DNA from: Owenia fusiformis
Lineage: Eukaryota; Annelida; Polychaeta; Sabellida; Oweniidae
Length of the DNA: 60,000 nt
Assembly (NCBI GenBank): GCA_903813345.2
Contig: CAIIXF020000005.1
Coordinates: forward strand, 38,073,375-38,133,374
Direction: 5' to 3'
In this document: positions 37,212 through 51,403 of the stretch, one piece after another
Numbering within the stretch: the first letter of the stretch is position 1
Layout of the letters: every line of letters begins with the position of its first letter
Notes under the pieces: generated by a model
The model's database searches: none
What the model was told of the DNA's origin: nothing
Seen by the model: the letters and a program-made list of their open reading frames with translations, nothing else
Made by a program: the position numbers and the translations under genes

Positions 37212-39339
37212 AAGTTTGAGAAGTCTGAAGGCTTGCACGTCTTTCATTCAGATGATATACCATAACACAAAGACAGTATCACTTTTCTTTTATTGACTTG
37301 CTAGCATTGATATCAAATCTTTTCTATGGTTGACACACACGGAAAATATTCTCGAGTTATTTATATCCCTCAGTTTTTATTGAAGGATCATGATTAACGT
37401 TCACACCTGAATGGCGCGAAGGCTGCACTTTCACCATTCATAGAAAACAAAGCCATAGAGAACACTGTGAGAGAAAGCTAATCGAAATTAATCGACTTAT
37501 TTTATTGAGGCATCATATACATCCACCTCGTGCAGCCTACAGCGTGTGTCCCGTCAATCACAGTGCCAGAAAATGAAGATTAAGCAACACCTCCCTCAGA
37601 AAAATGGCTTGGTGAGTGATTTTATTGAGACATAATAAATTCTGGTCGATGGAATATGTCTATCATTCCGAATAAGAACGCTACAATCATTAATTCCACA
37701 TTTCTAGGATTTGATGGATTAGGCTAATAAGCATTCTCACAAAGATCAAAGCACACTATTAAAAAGTTGAATGATGAAGAAAAATGACATTTTATTTCAT
37801 TCAATGAAACGCATTTATAAGTAGATACAATTTTACAGTATCTGTATCGTCATTAAAACTGTTTTGGTCTATTCGAATCTACAGAATTTACAGAAGGATT
37901 TCAGAAACTCAATCCCTAATAGTCGCACGACCGCCATTTGCAATATGGACCATGGACCACAATTTGGACACATGGCTACACATGAATAATATAAATCTTA
38001 AAATGATGCGTATAGTAGTACAGCCACCTAACATTTTTTGACACCTTACAACGTTACACCTTCCGATGAGCTAGAAGAAAAAGTTTTACTGTTGCCTGAG
38101 AGGTAGCTCATGTTCATGCTATGTTCATGTTATGTCTCGCTCTTTGACCACTGCGTTTTGACACAAATTGATGGACCTACCTTAAAAAGATATCCTTTTA
38201 AATACCTCTTAATCTGTTGCATTTTATCATGTTTGACGATTAGTTAGTATACCATTCAATTTAAAATAGTGAGTTCAGTAGGTCTATCCCAATATCTCTT
38301 ACGTCATTTAGTTTGTCATCCAGTTCAGTTTCTAATCTGTTCGGCCAATAAGTCATTGGAGATATTTGTTTTTTATGGAAACTTGAAAGTAAATGGATTG
38401 AATCCATTAGTATTTATTTATACGAAACTCCCGAAGTGAGAAATATTTGGAAAAAAGTCGCGATGTTTCCAAAAGTTTAATTATTCGCTCCCGAACTACG
38501 AGTTTGCGGAGCATCTAGTATTGTTAGTAAAACTCCTTGTATTTCTCTGGTGCGTTCTGATTTAGTATAGTTTGTCAAATATTAAACTACAATTTACGTA
38601 GATGGGAAGAGTTACTTTTGCAAATAAAGAACATCTTGGTGTATTTGATGACTTCGTTTGTCAAACACAAAATGACATTTGAATTGGGACATAAATAAAT
38701 GCATTTAGTTACTTTACTCTCGCGGGTTTTCCGCAAAAACAAAGAGATATTTATTAACGTAATTGAGTAAGCGGGATGGTTAGAGTATTTAAAGAAGAAC
38801 ATTTACAATTACTTGGTACAGGGAATAAAAACATTATTAATCTAAATGTCTCATTCGATGTTCTGCATGGTATGACACGAAATGAAGCAATCTTGCTCCC
38901 CTCATTTAGACTATTTATTTAATCGAATTCTCTTAAAGGCAGAGTCATTACTATGCTCGACATGTTGATGGTGCGAGGAAGAAGAAATCAAAACGTGAAA
39001 CTGGAAGTTCATATGAATCGGGATATGAATACATTTTCATCGCATCTTTCTGTTTCACTAGCAACATACCCTGATGCTATACTATCTTAGCTTCGATCTG
39101 AGCTTAAATATGACGGAAAAAATATCAAAATGCAAATATCATAATGAATGATGACTATCACGTACATGTGTGTTTTGATTTCCGTTGATGTATTTACATT
39201 ATTGGATTTTTTCAAATATGTTTTAAATATGATCCCATAATAAGTCCTTGATTCTTATTGCAACGTTTATGAACTATTGCACTAGTTTGGCTTCAGCTGT
39301 GCAGAGTAGATAGGGTCAAAATAATGCAACTATTTTTCT
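37212..39339. other. Intergenic stretch, possible first exon at 37573-37611
   Basis: Apart from the putative 13-codon exon, nothing with homology was recognised. The phrase TTTTATTGAGGCAT/TTTTATTGAGACAT occurs twice (near 37500 and 37620), which weakens the exon interpretation because it hints at repeat sequence. Confidence 0.3.
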
Positions 39340-39560
39340 TAAGGTTACAATACAACATTGGAAAAGTGAACGTCTCAGCTTTAAAAAAACATATGAAGTT
39401 TAAACTACTTTGACTTATAGTGCAGTCTCATCAAATGTTATCAAAATGTGATATGTGGAACTTTGTATTTAAATTTCAAAAAGTGAGTTTTGGAGGACTT
39501 TATTTAAAACTGAATTTTAGAGCTCAAAAATATGTTTTAATAAGGATAATTCATACCTTT
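39340..39560 (-). repeat. Dispersed repeat, inverse copy of 35775-35990
   Basis: Contains TATCAAAATGTGATATGTGG and TTTAAATTTCAAAAAGTGAG, the reverse complements of segments in the other copy. Confidence 0.6.
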
Positions 39561-40920
39561 TGCAGAAAAAATTAAGAAAATCGATTGATAAGTAGGCAAT
39601 AAATTAACTCATCTAATACTATGCATGAAAGTGGTTCAATATAATATCTTAAATACGATATTCTTCTTTTCAACCTAGTTCGACAATCAACATTGTTTTT
39701 TTGAAAGTTTAGCATATTTAGAAAAAATTGAGAAAATAAAAAAATTGACGTTTGTTAATATGCTGAAAAATGTAAGTGGCATATTAGGTATGACATTCTA
39801 TTTTTCAAATAGTACGTCCTTTGTTTAATCTTTAAAGTGATGTTTAAAAGTTAATATGTTTTGCACTGAATAGTGGAATATTTGACGATGAAAAGATTTT
39901 GACTTTTATTTGAAAAATGGCGGGAAATTCGAATACTTGTAAAATAAAAATCTGACAACTTTTTTCCCCTTAATTCTGTTTTCAAAAATCTCTAAAATAA
40001 CTTTCAAAGTCATAAAAATAGTAAATGAATGATAAGAACATATTTTCAAACTTTAGATGGGCCCTTTAAGGATCTGGCCGGCTTTTGGAGATTTGCTGGC
40101 ATATATTTTTCATTAATTAGTGCACACCTAGTTTGAATACTTTTAACAATGTTCTCATTTAGATCATTTTTACATAATAAGACCTGCTAAAAACGAAAAA
40201 GGTCCATATACTGAAATGATCATGGACTGAAACAAACTACTTTTACAAAAATGACTATAGAGTCCTTTGAGAGAAAATAGGATCATATTTTGTTTCGATT
40301 AAGCGGTTTGAATGATAATATCCAATGTTTCGGGAAAAGTGTGAATTTTTAAATGATAACAATAAGACTTCTGTAACAGGCTTATTCACATTTATGTCAT
40401 GGAGAAAATTGAGATGTTTCACGCAACTGTCTGCTGGCGGTCATTAAAACGTTTGTGGCAAACTCATGAGATCAATTAAACGTACAGAGAATTCTGAATC
40501 AACTTGATAATGAAGTTATGGTACCAGGGCACTGAACCCAAAAAGGAAAAGAATAAATCTGGCAAACATCATACCTTTTAGCCATTACATTGTATTTTAG
40601 ATGTACTCTTCAGAATTGGGGGAAATAAAGATACAAACAAAATCAAAACCAGACAAAGTTTGAAACTTAATTTTGATCCTTTATTCAAATTGAGGGATTG
40701 AAGAAAAAATAAATTTGATTTTCAGAAAAATAATTGTTGATATTATGTCTTTTTTAGATATCTCAGCTTATCAATTATTAGTACGAGTGATGTAATCGTG
40801 TTAAAATGCCAATTCGGTGAAATAGGATCAAAATACAGTTTGCACACGCTCTAATTTGATTAACACACTAATAACAAGTTAATCCCGGTTTAATTTTTGT
40901 AAATATTTCTATAAATGTGA

Positions 40921-41311
40921 AAGGACGATTCTCGGTTTGGAGAACGAAGTTTATCAATCTAAATGAGCATTATCCCTGCTTCGGACAAATTTGATTTTTT
41001 ACATAATATAGATTTGAATGTCTTTTTTTGAATAGTCATAATTTAATTTGGGTAATATTTCTAGATTTTTCGCAAAAAAATATTAGCGCAGTACACTGAT
41101 GAACTTCTTTCCCCAAATCGAGACTTGTATTTTATTGAATCGGTCTAATTGAGCGTTATCCCTGCTTCAGACCAATTTGTTATTTTTACATCTTGTAGAT
41201 TTAAATGTCCTATTTTGAATATTCATAGTTTAATTTGGGTAATATTTCTATATTTTTCATGAAAAAAATTATTAGCCCAGGAGACTGTTCTCCAAACCGA
41301 GAATCGTCCTT
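40921..41311. mobile_element. 391-bp MITE with perfect terminal inverted repeats
   Basis: AAGGACGATTCTCGGTTTGG at the left continues to GAGAAC and is matched exactly by the inverse at the right end (25 bp). TGA flanks both sides (40918-40920 and 41312-41314), a probable 3-bp duplication. The interior is two diverged direct copies about 186 bp apart, each with TTATCCCTGCTTC and TTTAATTTGGGTAATATTTC. No coding frame. Perfect ends suggest recent activity. Confidence 0.88.
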
Positions 41312-44300
41312 TGATGTTCAATTTTTAAATTAGAATTCCGAGAAGCCAATATCAGAGGTCTTACGTGAGATCACGATCAGAAAGGTGATTAGTGGTAGCA
41401 TGGGATCAAAATGAAGTATAAAACGTACTTTTTCTATGAAAACAATCTTAGATGTTTGTTTCATATTTACTCATTCATGTGTGGAAAGCTTTATTAGGAA
41501 CCAATGGCTAATATCCAGTCATCATTTTTGTATCTTAATGACATTATTAATATTCTAATTGTTATCGTTTTTCTTATGCAGCATCCACATTAAAATAGAG
41601 CGCTTAGTAAATAGATGAACATAAAAAGACTGTAAAAATTAATCTAGGAAATGTTAACGAGGATTAAGACCTGTGCAGTGTGGGGTCTTGAGATAAAATG
41701 GCAATTCTGAAGAGTGGAAATTAAATGCAACGGAACAATTGTTACTTGTATGATGCGAATACATCGTGAATCGCTCAAGTCAAACGAGGGATTCCATTTT
41801 TTAGATGAATTCACTGAAAGATCTATTAGTTTGATTGAAGAGATTTAAAACAGTACTTCCTATCAATTCTGCCACTCGGTGCCTAATTGTAAATACGTTC
41901 GATTGTTCACTTTGATTTATGTCCAATAACGAGCGTACTGACAAAATACCAAATGGGAATTTCATCTTTTATTTGTCATCGGGTGAATACGAAATAGAAC
42001 ACCATTTTATCAGAGCCCATATTAGATCATCATATCAAACATCATGCATTTTCTCAGATAATAATTATCGATGCGATATATTTCAAGGAGGATATAACAG
42101 TTTGTAACGCTTCATAATCAGCTCCGTGAAAGATGCATTGTACGATTAATAATTATTCAGCTGATACACTTTATTAGCTAATTATTCATTATATGTCATT
42201 AATCCTGCATGAGGGGACGCTTGGATCTATTAACCATTTGCCTAACCATGCATGACAACGATGAGCAAATAGTCGAACTATTTTTGGGATTGAAATCATT
42301 TTATTATCTCAGTGTTACCGTTTATGAGTAATAAACAGAAGAATAAGGCAGTGGTGCATACAATATTTTCTAACTTAGAATAAGCCGTTTGAAATTAGAC
42401 GTCGTTTATTCGATGTCGCCATAAAAGTTTGCCACTCGACCTGGCCATTGCACATAGGATGGTAGGGCGGTATCTTCACGTAGGATTTGCGTACATGTAC
42501 TTTTGCTAAAAGAAAGCGCGTGTGACAATCTTTCTTTACAATGCATATCAATTGATAAACTAATTAAGATGCTGTCCTTTGTATTTTTTAATCTGTCCAC
42601 TTTACCTCAGTATACCCTTATTGTGTTCAAGAGACCAATAAACTACTTGATATCATTATCAATATTATTCAAAACTCGAATTAGCGTAACCGAAATTAAT
42701 GACACTGTATTAAGGTTGGGGCTCTTGATGGAGTATATGTACTTGTTTGACTTCGGTATGCCAAAGCTCAAACGCATCATTTTTCTAGATTTTATATTCT
42801 CATTCTTCGTGAAACCTTGTTGATATATTGATTTCACACCAGTTTTGTTGACTTTATGTAACTGCCAGAATTTCCCAATGGCCCTCATATCGACGAGGCC
42901 ACTTGTTGAGTATTGATTGAAGAGGCTCTAAGAATAATTGAGAACTTCGTCAGGGGTCCACATTGAACAAAAGTATACCCTTTAGAAAACGTAAAACCGG
43001 TTAATTATTGGTTGGACAACTCTTACACATTTTTCATTAATCTATACGCTCCACTTGTGTATAATAAAGTGTCTCAAAAATCCAGCATGTTTGTGGCTAG
43101 CTATTTGAAAGAGCCTAAACATAACATGTCCTTAGGAATAACATTTACAATCAGCATCCTTACTGGACTTATTACTCAACTGGGAAATAGTTAACGGTCT
43201 ATCACACTTCTCGATTCAAGCTCTGCAACTGCCACATATGTTTCAATTAAGGCAGAAACACATGATGAGAATTTTTATGTATTCTTCAAAATTATGATCA
43301 AATTTGTGATGAAATAGGTTCCACTTTTACAATTTTAAGTTATGGTAGAATGCATTGTTCAAAATCAGAATGTTGCAATTTTAAATGTAAAAAAGTCATT
43401 TCCATACAAAATGTTCAACGTTTTGTGTAAATAACAACCTTAAACCAACCACGTCCAAGATAAGAAAAAAACTTATTATCAGTTGTACATATAAAGAGCA
43501 AGCTGTGTCGTAACTTTAATAGTTCATTGACACATTTCAATTAAATCTAATGCTTAGAATTGTTTAAGTACCGCTCAGGAATTTAAAGAATAGAAAGCCG
43601 TCGAAAGGAGGACATAAGATAAATTAGCTTATTATTTTAATAAAACGTCGTGACCTGTCATCTGTCTCTGCACCTTTTAGAATACAGATAATAAAAACCA
43701 GAGAAACAAAAATGCTAAATAAAAATCATTTGACAAGATAACCTAGCACATAATTGACACTTCTCCTATTGACTGACAATGAAGGACTCTGTAGCTACAT
43801 TGTAAAGACATTATGACTACTCGTTAGATACTTTGAGATTTTCCTTTTTCACATACACTGTGCGATTTTTAGGAAAATCTATGCAAGATTTTTTGGGTTG
43901 ACGGACCAGGTCCCACCTTAAAAAAGATAAGTAGCAGTAGATACGACGTCAGTAACTTTACATCACGACATTTTAAAAGTTTGTAAAGCATATCAACTTT
44001 TCAAACTTGAATATTTAAGAGACGAAAGCGTCATCTTTCGCCAGTACTTTGCAATATAAGTAATTTCGCCAAAAATGTAAGAAAAGTGCAATGTTTAGGC
44101 CTGTAAAAATGCGTTGTCTAAAGGATTTATTGCAAAACATCGTTGTCAACAATCAAAAAATATACTTTTGTTTAATAGTATTTTCTAATTGAAAATTTCC
44201 CATCCGTGTCGCAAGTAAAGCCTTTGAAAATTGGCATTGTTATTTAAGTACATCATTTTCGAATTAATCTCGCAGAATTGGCATTTATTTAATTCAGTTC

Positions 44301-45730
44301 ATATTTGGCACTGAGAAGGGAAAAATAAAACAAAATAAAATAAGCTCTGAAAACTGGAGGATCAAACGTCAAGATGAACCATTTTTATACTTTATTACGT
44401 AAAACTGAGCTTTAGCGAGATAAATTTTTCGCCGTGATATACAGTATCTGACGCCATGGGCCTCGTAGTATTTTAATTTAAGGATAGTACAAAACGAAGC
44501 AAGATTGTTATCCCAAAAAGCAAAAAAATACTTTTCGTCATAATTTTGCAAGCATTTACATCGTAAGTCCTGGCATATTGAATACATCAAGTAGAAAAAT
44601 TGCATGAATAAGATTATCCCAATAAAAAATGTGAATCGTTTTTAATATGAATATCCCATGTGAGATCTCATTAAATTCGAGACTTTAAAAAAGTATATAG
44701 AAAAGCTATCTAAAAGCAATTACATGTACATACCCGATAACTTTTAATTAGAATTAAAAGATCTCTGCTGCAAGGTCTGTTTTTAGACTTCTTGTTTTCT
44801 AACTATCTAACTATCTAACTATCATTCTCCATTTTCTAATCTCCAGATTTCCGTTTAAATACCCCCTTTTTATCATAAAACGCATCTCAGATCTTTTACT
44901 CTTTGAAGAGACATTCAAATTATCATGTTTTCAGTTTATCTTGTTCTATATAATGTTCCTGATTCTCTCAGTAGTTTTCAGAATATATCCCTTTATTTGC
45001 AGGTGGTAGGCATGAATGCAGTTCTATGTACGTTTAACAATTAGTACACACACTGATAAAGTCGCCGTACGCATGTATATACATGTGTATATACTTTATA
45101 AGGAAGAAATTCACCACCAAACAATTTCTTTTATTATGAAGTAAATAAAAAATACAATGGCATTTGGCGATCAAAACATCATGAATAAAATCATACATGT
45201 ACACTACTTTTAATAAATGTATGAAACCTTTATTGGACAATTTAGGTTATGCCTTATTTTGAATTTTCAAGTGCATTTCAATTTTACTTTTAGCAATTGT
45301 CGTTTATAATTTACGTTTGAAATGAGAAAAACACATCGGGAATGTTTGCAGGATATGATAAGAGATATACATGTTGAAGGCAAAGTTGGAACGACTTACT
45401 GGCATCTAATCTTCCATTCATGACTGTTTATTGTTACTATGCAAGTAATAAATAAACATCTTCTAACCGTTCCCTTGATTACAATAGCCGTTAAAACAGG
45501 GCTTGAAATGGTTGGTGTGCATGTTGGAGAACTGTTAACTGCTTGATTGAGATTAGACGAAGTGATGATGGCCCTTTCGATGTCTTCACCTAAGTTATGA
45601 TCCTCTACGGTTTATTCCGCTATCTCATGCAATACAGCATCTTTGATTTAAATTATCCAAATTTATTGAATGGAACTCTCAGTAGGATTTAGAGAGAATG
45701 AAACAAGATTACTTGAAATGCTCTTATTGC
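41312..45730. other. Intergenic stretch
   Basis: Several short frames (for example 42503-42823) are hydrophobic AT-rich chance translations without motifs. A small CTAACTAT tandem repeat (three units) is at 44799-44823. Confidence 0.35.
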
Positions 45731-45804
45731 TAATTGTATACTAGTTATGTTAATTGTATAGTCATGTTAATTGTATAGTCATGTTAATTGTATAGTCATG
45801 TTAA
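45731..45804. repeat. 17-bp tandem repeat
   Basis: TAATTGTATAGTCATGT occurs three times in exact tandem, preceded by a 20-bp variant with TACTAGTTATG. A simple minisatellite likely to vary in copy number. Confidence 0.92.
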
Positions 45805-48800
45805 ATGCATTTAACATGTATGTTTTTTAAATAAAAAGCCACACACAAAATATAATAAGATTATCATACAAACTGGCATTGTTGCTGATGAAAAGCATAT
45901 TGTTATAAAAAATATGAAGTGCCAGCGTTTGTGTTTAACAGCTGTAAACAACTGTCGCCTTAGAATAGTAAGTCAAGAATGTATATATTAATTAAAGATT
46001 AAAAGCCATACTAAACGTGAGTCGAGTTTTATAATATCTAAATGCACTACTCAAGTGTTCGTTTTGACGATTGTAACCTACGATCCCCAGAAAACAATTG
46101 TCTACTTTTTGACGAACAAAGACTTGCGACCAAATCGCAAGGTACGGTGTTTCCAAAAACGGACCCCATATTCCTTATACTGTATTTTAAATATGAGTGC
46201 TTAAAACCAATCCCATTTAGACTAATTACTATAATTGCAGTTATACTAGGTACATCATATCAAACAATGAAATTGCAAATCAATAAGTTTTCCATGATAT
46301 TTGATTTATCCTTGTCGTAGAACTACTCCAGATCATTAATTGATTTAAATATCATCTATAAGTGCGATAAAATAAAAATCATAAATCTTTGAAACGCTTT
46401 ATAATACCATAAAATATAAATACATCAATATTTACCCGGCCATTGCTATGGTTAATGTCCAATTATAATCCATTTTCATTATATATCGGAGAATGATGCT
46501 AAAAAAACATCAGAGTTGTAGTTTAACAATCTTTGTCTTTCTGTCGTTTCAAAGTTGATAAACGCTTAGATGTTCAACAACGATCTGCTCCGCACCATAT
46601 CTCAACAGCCAATAAAAAGGATACCCTTAAATACCTTCTTAGAATATGGTAAGCTAATTCAGCTCCTAAATGCTTACAGTTCTCGTAATGAATGGTATAT
46701 TAAGTAGTATTCAAGACAAACTTTCTCTTTAACTTTATCTAGCCTATCCTAAATAAATGATTACTTCCCAAAGGCGGTTAAATGGTGAAATATGGTTTCG
46801 AATAGTTTTGTATGCGGCATTAAACAAAGGCAAGTGATAAGTATTGGTAATATTGAACCCATTTTTACTAGTGAATTAACAAATAAGAATCTCAGAGGAA
46901 ATTACATCAATGTTTCAGAATAAAGAAGGAACGAACCCCTATGAGGTTTGACCATACATAACAATATGACTTGAAGTTCTTATGGGCTTTCATCCATTTT
47001 AACGAATTTATGACCTATTCCAGAGACAATGGTAATTTAGACGTGACATTTTGAATTCCTCGAGGAGCGTAGTATAATAGCATTTTAATTGAGGTATACT
47101 TTTGTCTATCGTTGATTAAGTCAAGCCTATAGTTAGCACTTACAAATTATCGAATTATCGAGTACTGGATATACTTGCAAAAAGTTGCCATAAAGTTGTT
47201 CTTTTAATTGGGCGATTGTTCAAAGTTTTGTGACACGTCGTTCTTTCTGTATATTTGTTTATTTATGTAAACTTACCACAATAACGAAGAATTTACTTAT
47301 CTTAACTAATCTTATTTGAAAAACCACACTTACGTTCTATAATATTTATCAATTAGGGGAGAGTGTTGTATCTATTACGAATTGTATGAGTAGGTATCGT
47401 TTTAGGGTTTGTTGTTATCGTTTCGTTGCTGTTTTTGACGGCAATGCAATTTTGCTTCTAGTACTGCGTTGGCGTTTACAGTGAAGATTCATGATGACCG
47501 ATATAGAAAAATAAGTGAAAAACAACACGTTTACATTTATTCCGTAAATTCAAACATCCATAGATTTGTTAATTCACCAAGAGCACACGTTGAAGTTGTG
47601 TTCACTCATGTTTGAACACAACGAGAAACACTATATAATAAACATCAATACAACGAGATAATAGATTTATTATCCAAATTGAATAATAACTAATAAGATC
47701 AGTTACTGTTGAATAACATTCTGCCCGGGATTTGTTATTAATCATATAGAAATGTCTTATCCGAACAGCTTACATGTACGTATTATCCATTGCGGCCATT
47801 AACAATTTTACATATCTAATTAGCTAAGTAAATAAACATGCGTCGACACAGTCGCAGTTGACTATGAAAAGCTCAATCATCAATCTTATTTTTATTTTCT
47901 TGATTTAAAGATTTATTATGTTTAAAAAAGAAAATGTTTGATTTTTAAGTTCAACCTTTAATTCTTATTATCAAGAACGCGCATGCAAATTCGCCAACCA
48001 TGTACATTGTTTGCAGTCTGAGCAATTTAATGTAAATCATTGTATATTTTTCGATATACTGTAATACTATTCATTATTTGTAAAATTGAACCGAATATAA
48101 TCTAAAATTAATCAGCTTTAAATACATTATATGTCATAAAAGTTGCCTTAAAACAATACAATTCGTGCGTTTGTAAATGCTCTAAAGCCCCGGTAGTATA
48201 TGAACGAATCCTAAATAGAAATGAGTAAAATTCGTTCCCATTAGTGTGTACACGTTCTACACCGAGACTTCTCCTTTAAATCAAATCAGTCCACTAGTAT
48301 GAGTTAAGAATGGACAGAGGGACGGATGGCTTCATTCAATGGGATAATTAAGATATTTCAAAACCAGTGTCATTCTTCTATGCATACATCACTACAATCA
48401 TAACATAAAACAAGCTGTTTATTTTAAAACTATTCTTTACGAATCTATGATAAGTGTATAATGTTCAATCATACAAATCGCAGTCAGTGTTTGTTCTCCA
48501 CACTCACCCCTCCCCCTTCCTGACATGAACTATTTTGCAAAACCATTGACAGTGTGGAAAGGATTCTTACACTCGAGTGTCAAGGGGGGGAAGGCAGTTA
48601 CAGAAATATACAAGGCGATGGTTCAAATTGGACAATTTTCAAAACTGCTCAACATGGTGAAAACTTCACGTTTTTAAAGAATGCTTGCCCGGCGAGTGGT
48701 TTGCTCTGGATTGCGAGAGAACAAAAACTTTGAGTTAGGATTTTTCCTAATACTATCTATACTAAACAACTTTTTAAACCGTCTCTGACTAATATCATGC

Positions 48801-48936
48801 CAATTAATACCATTATTGTGTTGACAGGATTAAATATGATATCTATGGAATTATAATTTAATGAACTCAATAGTCTAAATGATAATAAGTTCATAATTTA
48901 GTCTTGGCTGACTAGTCTTGCACCATCAGAGTTGGA
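45805..48936. other. Intergenic stretch
   Basis: The 92-codon frame at 46042-46320 has no recognisable domain and ordinary AT-rich composition. Nothing else was seen. Confidence 0.35.
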
Positions 48937-49245
48937 TTGCAAATACCTCCCTAAATCAAATATTTAAAATTTACAAATTTACTAGTGTACGGGGTGGGGA
49001 AACAAGTCTCCATCCAACCACTAAAGTTTAAAAGGAAGACTATAGTGTCCCGTGAATTCATTATAATTATCTTAGACAATAGTGAAGCGGTACAATCATT
49101 GGAGTGTTAATTAATCGGAATGCAATTGTTTGATTTAAAATAACTCCTTTGGATCAAATATTTAAATTCTACTAGAATGCGGGGAGTGGAAACAAGTCTC
49201 CATTCAAGCACTAAATATCGAAAGAAAGATTTCAGTACCCATTAA
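48937..49245. repeat. Diverged tandem pair, about 190-bp period
   Basis: AATCAAATATTTAAA/GATCAAATATTTAAA, ACTAGnnTnCGGGG and GGAAACAAGTCTCCAT recur at 190-bp distance (AACAAGTCTC at 49001 and 49191). Divergence is moderate. Confidence 0.72.
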
Positions 49246-49329
49246 CTTCACTCCCGGACTTCACTATTCACCACCACCTCTCCCCCTTCCCCAAGTATCC
49301 CTTATGACCCCAGAATGTTCGTTTCTGTG

Positions 49330-49349
49330 CCCCCCCCCCCCCCCCCCCC
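49330..49349. repeat. Poly-C tract (20)
   Basis: The longest homopolymer in the window. It may form secondary structure and its length is unreliable. Confidence 0.9.
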
Positions 49350-50683
49350 TGTCCATGGCCAGTAAGTAATCTATGTGTATATATCTGTATAAAACCAGAT
49401 GCAGGCATAGAAATTGACAAGGTGAGGGGATTTAAATATAAAAATAGTCTTGTTTTTGGCTCCGACCTATATATTTTGGCACTGTTTAACGAAGCCGGTT
49501 TAAGGAATGAGAGGCAGAAATAATTCCTAGAAATAAGATGGCCTCATCGCGATAGCCGCGACCCCTTTGTCTTTATCCTTCCACAATCGGCAGATAAGAG
49601 TGGCTCTGGCATACCAGAATGAGATGGCCTGTCTTTACCGTAATCAAGATATGGTACCTAACCGCAGTTATTTTGGTTTTATAACGGGGATATTGCTCGA
49701 GCTTGAATAACAAATAAAAGGCATGTTCTTATTTCTGTATTCTGACCTTTGATTGTGTATTAAGTTGAGCTGCACGCCAAACGTTAAGATTGTTAAAACG
49801 CTGAAAATAAAACTTTATTCCTCTCAATTTACATAAAAAATGAAACAGATTAGATTCGAATCTCAGTCACACCAGCACCACTGGTCAAAGGAAGTACAAA
49901 TATCTATATTAATCAAATGTCTGAGAATTTGATAACTGTCTGGGATCCAATGTTAATTTTATTGAAGCAAACTAAGAAAAGATGAATTTTAAACGTTTAG
50001 AGGGAAAAGTCAAATATGCATTGTAACCCTAAAAATAATTCATTAAAGTGTCGTACACATTTTATAACATTTATATAAATAAAACAAATAAAGCACAACC
50101 CTAATGCCCTATAATGAATTCATATCGGCGCTAAACGGCCCTTGCAATAAAAACGCATCGAAGCAGGGAATGCTTGGAAAATTCTTCCGAGACTGACTTT
50201 TGTTATTTCAAAATTGAAATATGCCTAATTCCTATGAACACGCGATCTTTTTCCCTGGGTTTTACTCTATTTTAGATTTACTAGAAAAATGTTTATATGA
50301 TGATTGCGTTTGGTTCTCACGAGGTCATTGAAACGTTCAGTCGTAAAACTTTAGAGATCAAAAGACTAATTAGGCACCTGATTGCGAAAGTTTGATTGCA
50401 TTTCGATCGCCGGGATTTTACAAACGTATTGTTTAAGTAGCGATCGTGTTCTTGGGATCTTGATAACTTCCTATTTTAAGTTTTGGGTTGAAAGCAATGA
50501 GTATGTCGGACCACGGTGTCGGACTTTCTCAAGTCCACATAATGAAACAATATCCCTTTATATTAGTCCAATCGGAATTTGCATAAACATACCAGTTTTA
50601 TATTGCAAAAAGAACTGTAATTAATAGCATACATAAAAGCATCATGATAAATAAAACATTAAAGCATATATAAAGCCTATTGT
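49350..50683. other. Intergenic stretch, nothing recognised
   Basis: No supportable gene or repeat. Confidence 0.35.
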
Positions 50684-50729
50684 TATCGCACCCATCGCAC
50701 CCCCCCCCCCCTCCTGGCTACTCCTATGG
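50684..50729. repeat. Solo end of the GGCTACGCC family
   Basis: TATCGCACCCATCGCACC, a C run, then CTGGCTACTCCTATGG matches the right end of the element at 53799-54039. The other end was not found. Confidence 0.55.
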
Positions 50730-51403
50730 ATATTTTGGCAACTTTCACGTTTACCCCGCCCCCTTATAATTCTTGCGCCCCCTCTAAATATCAGACCCGT
50801 CAGGCGTTGAGGCATGGATCAGGATACCCTGACTCCCAAGCTGTGCGACTTCTGGCAACCGCTACACCTATATTCCCGGGTCAAATATGGTCGTGTGTGG
50901 GCAAACACGGAGGAGGAGGAGGAGAGGGGTGCGTGCATTGTGTGCGACCCTTCATCAGTTGTGTACCTTATTTTTTGTATGAATTTCTTCCGAATAGTTA
51001 TGCTAGAGGGGTTCTGATATTTATTTCTGTTTTCAAATGAAATAATTTCACCCTTGCCCGACTGACTTGTAGATAATGCACGAATCAAATAGCATGGTCG
51101 GAGATCAGATAATCAGATTGATTCGTATTTTCGCAATCAGATGAATTAACTTATTGTTTTCTCTGATTAAAAGGCGGTTTGAAGCTATTTTTACAGGATT
51201 TGTAAATTCGCAATCAGACTACACTGTAGCTTATTTTAATATTTAGTCAGTGCAAGAGGAGGGGACTATAATGTAGAAAATTGTTTTGATTTCGACACTA
51301 ACTGAATAATTTATCACAATTGTTAAATAAGCAAACAGAAACAGGTTTAAAAATGAGAATAGAGGCAAAAAAGTCTATACATAAAATGTAATTAAAACCC
51401 GGG

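Noticed and set aside
42503-42888. Overlapping frames on both strands rich in Leu, Ile and Phe
   Set aside because: Hydrophobic stretches arise from AT-rich DNA; no membrane-protein family pattern.
46042-46320. 92-codon open frame
   Set aside because: Composition follows the AT-rich background and no motif is visible.
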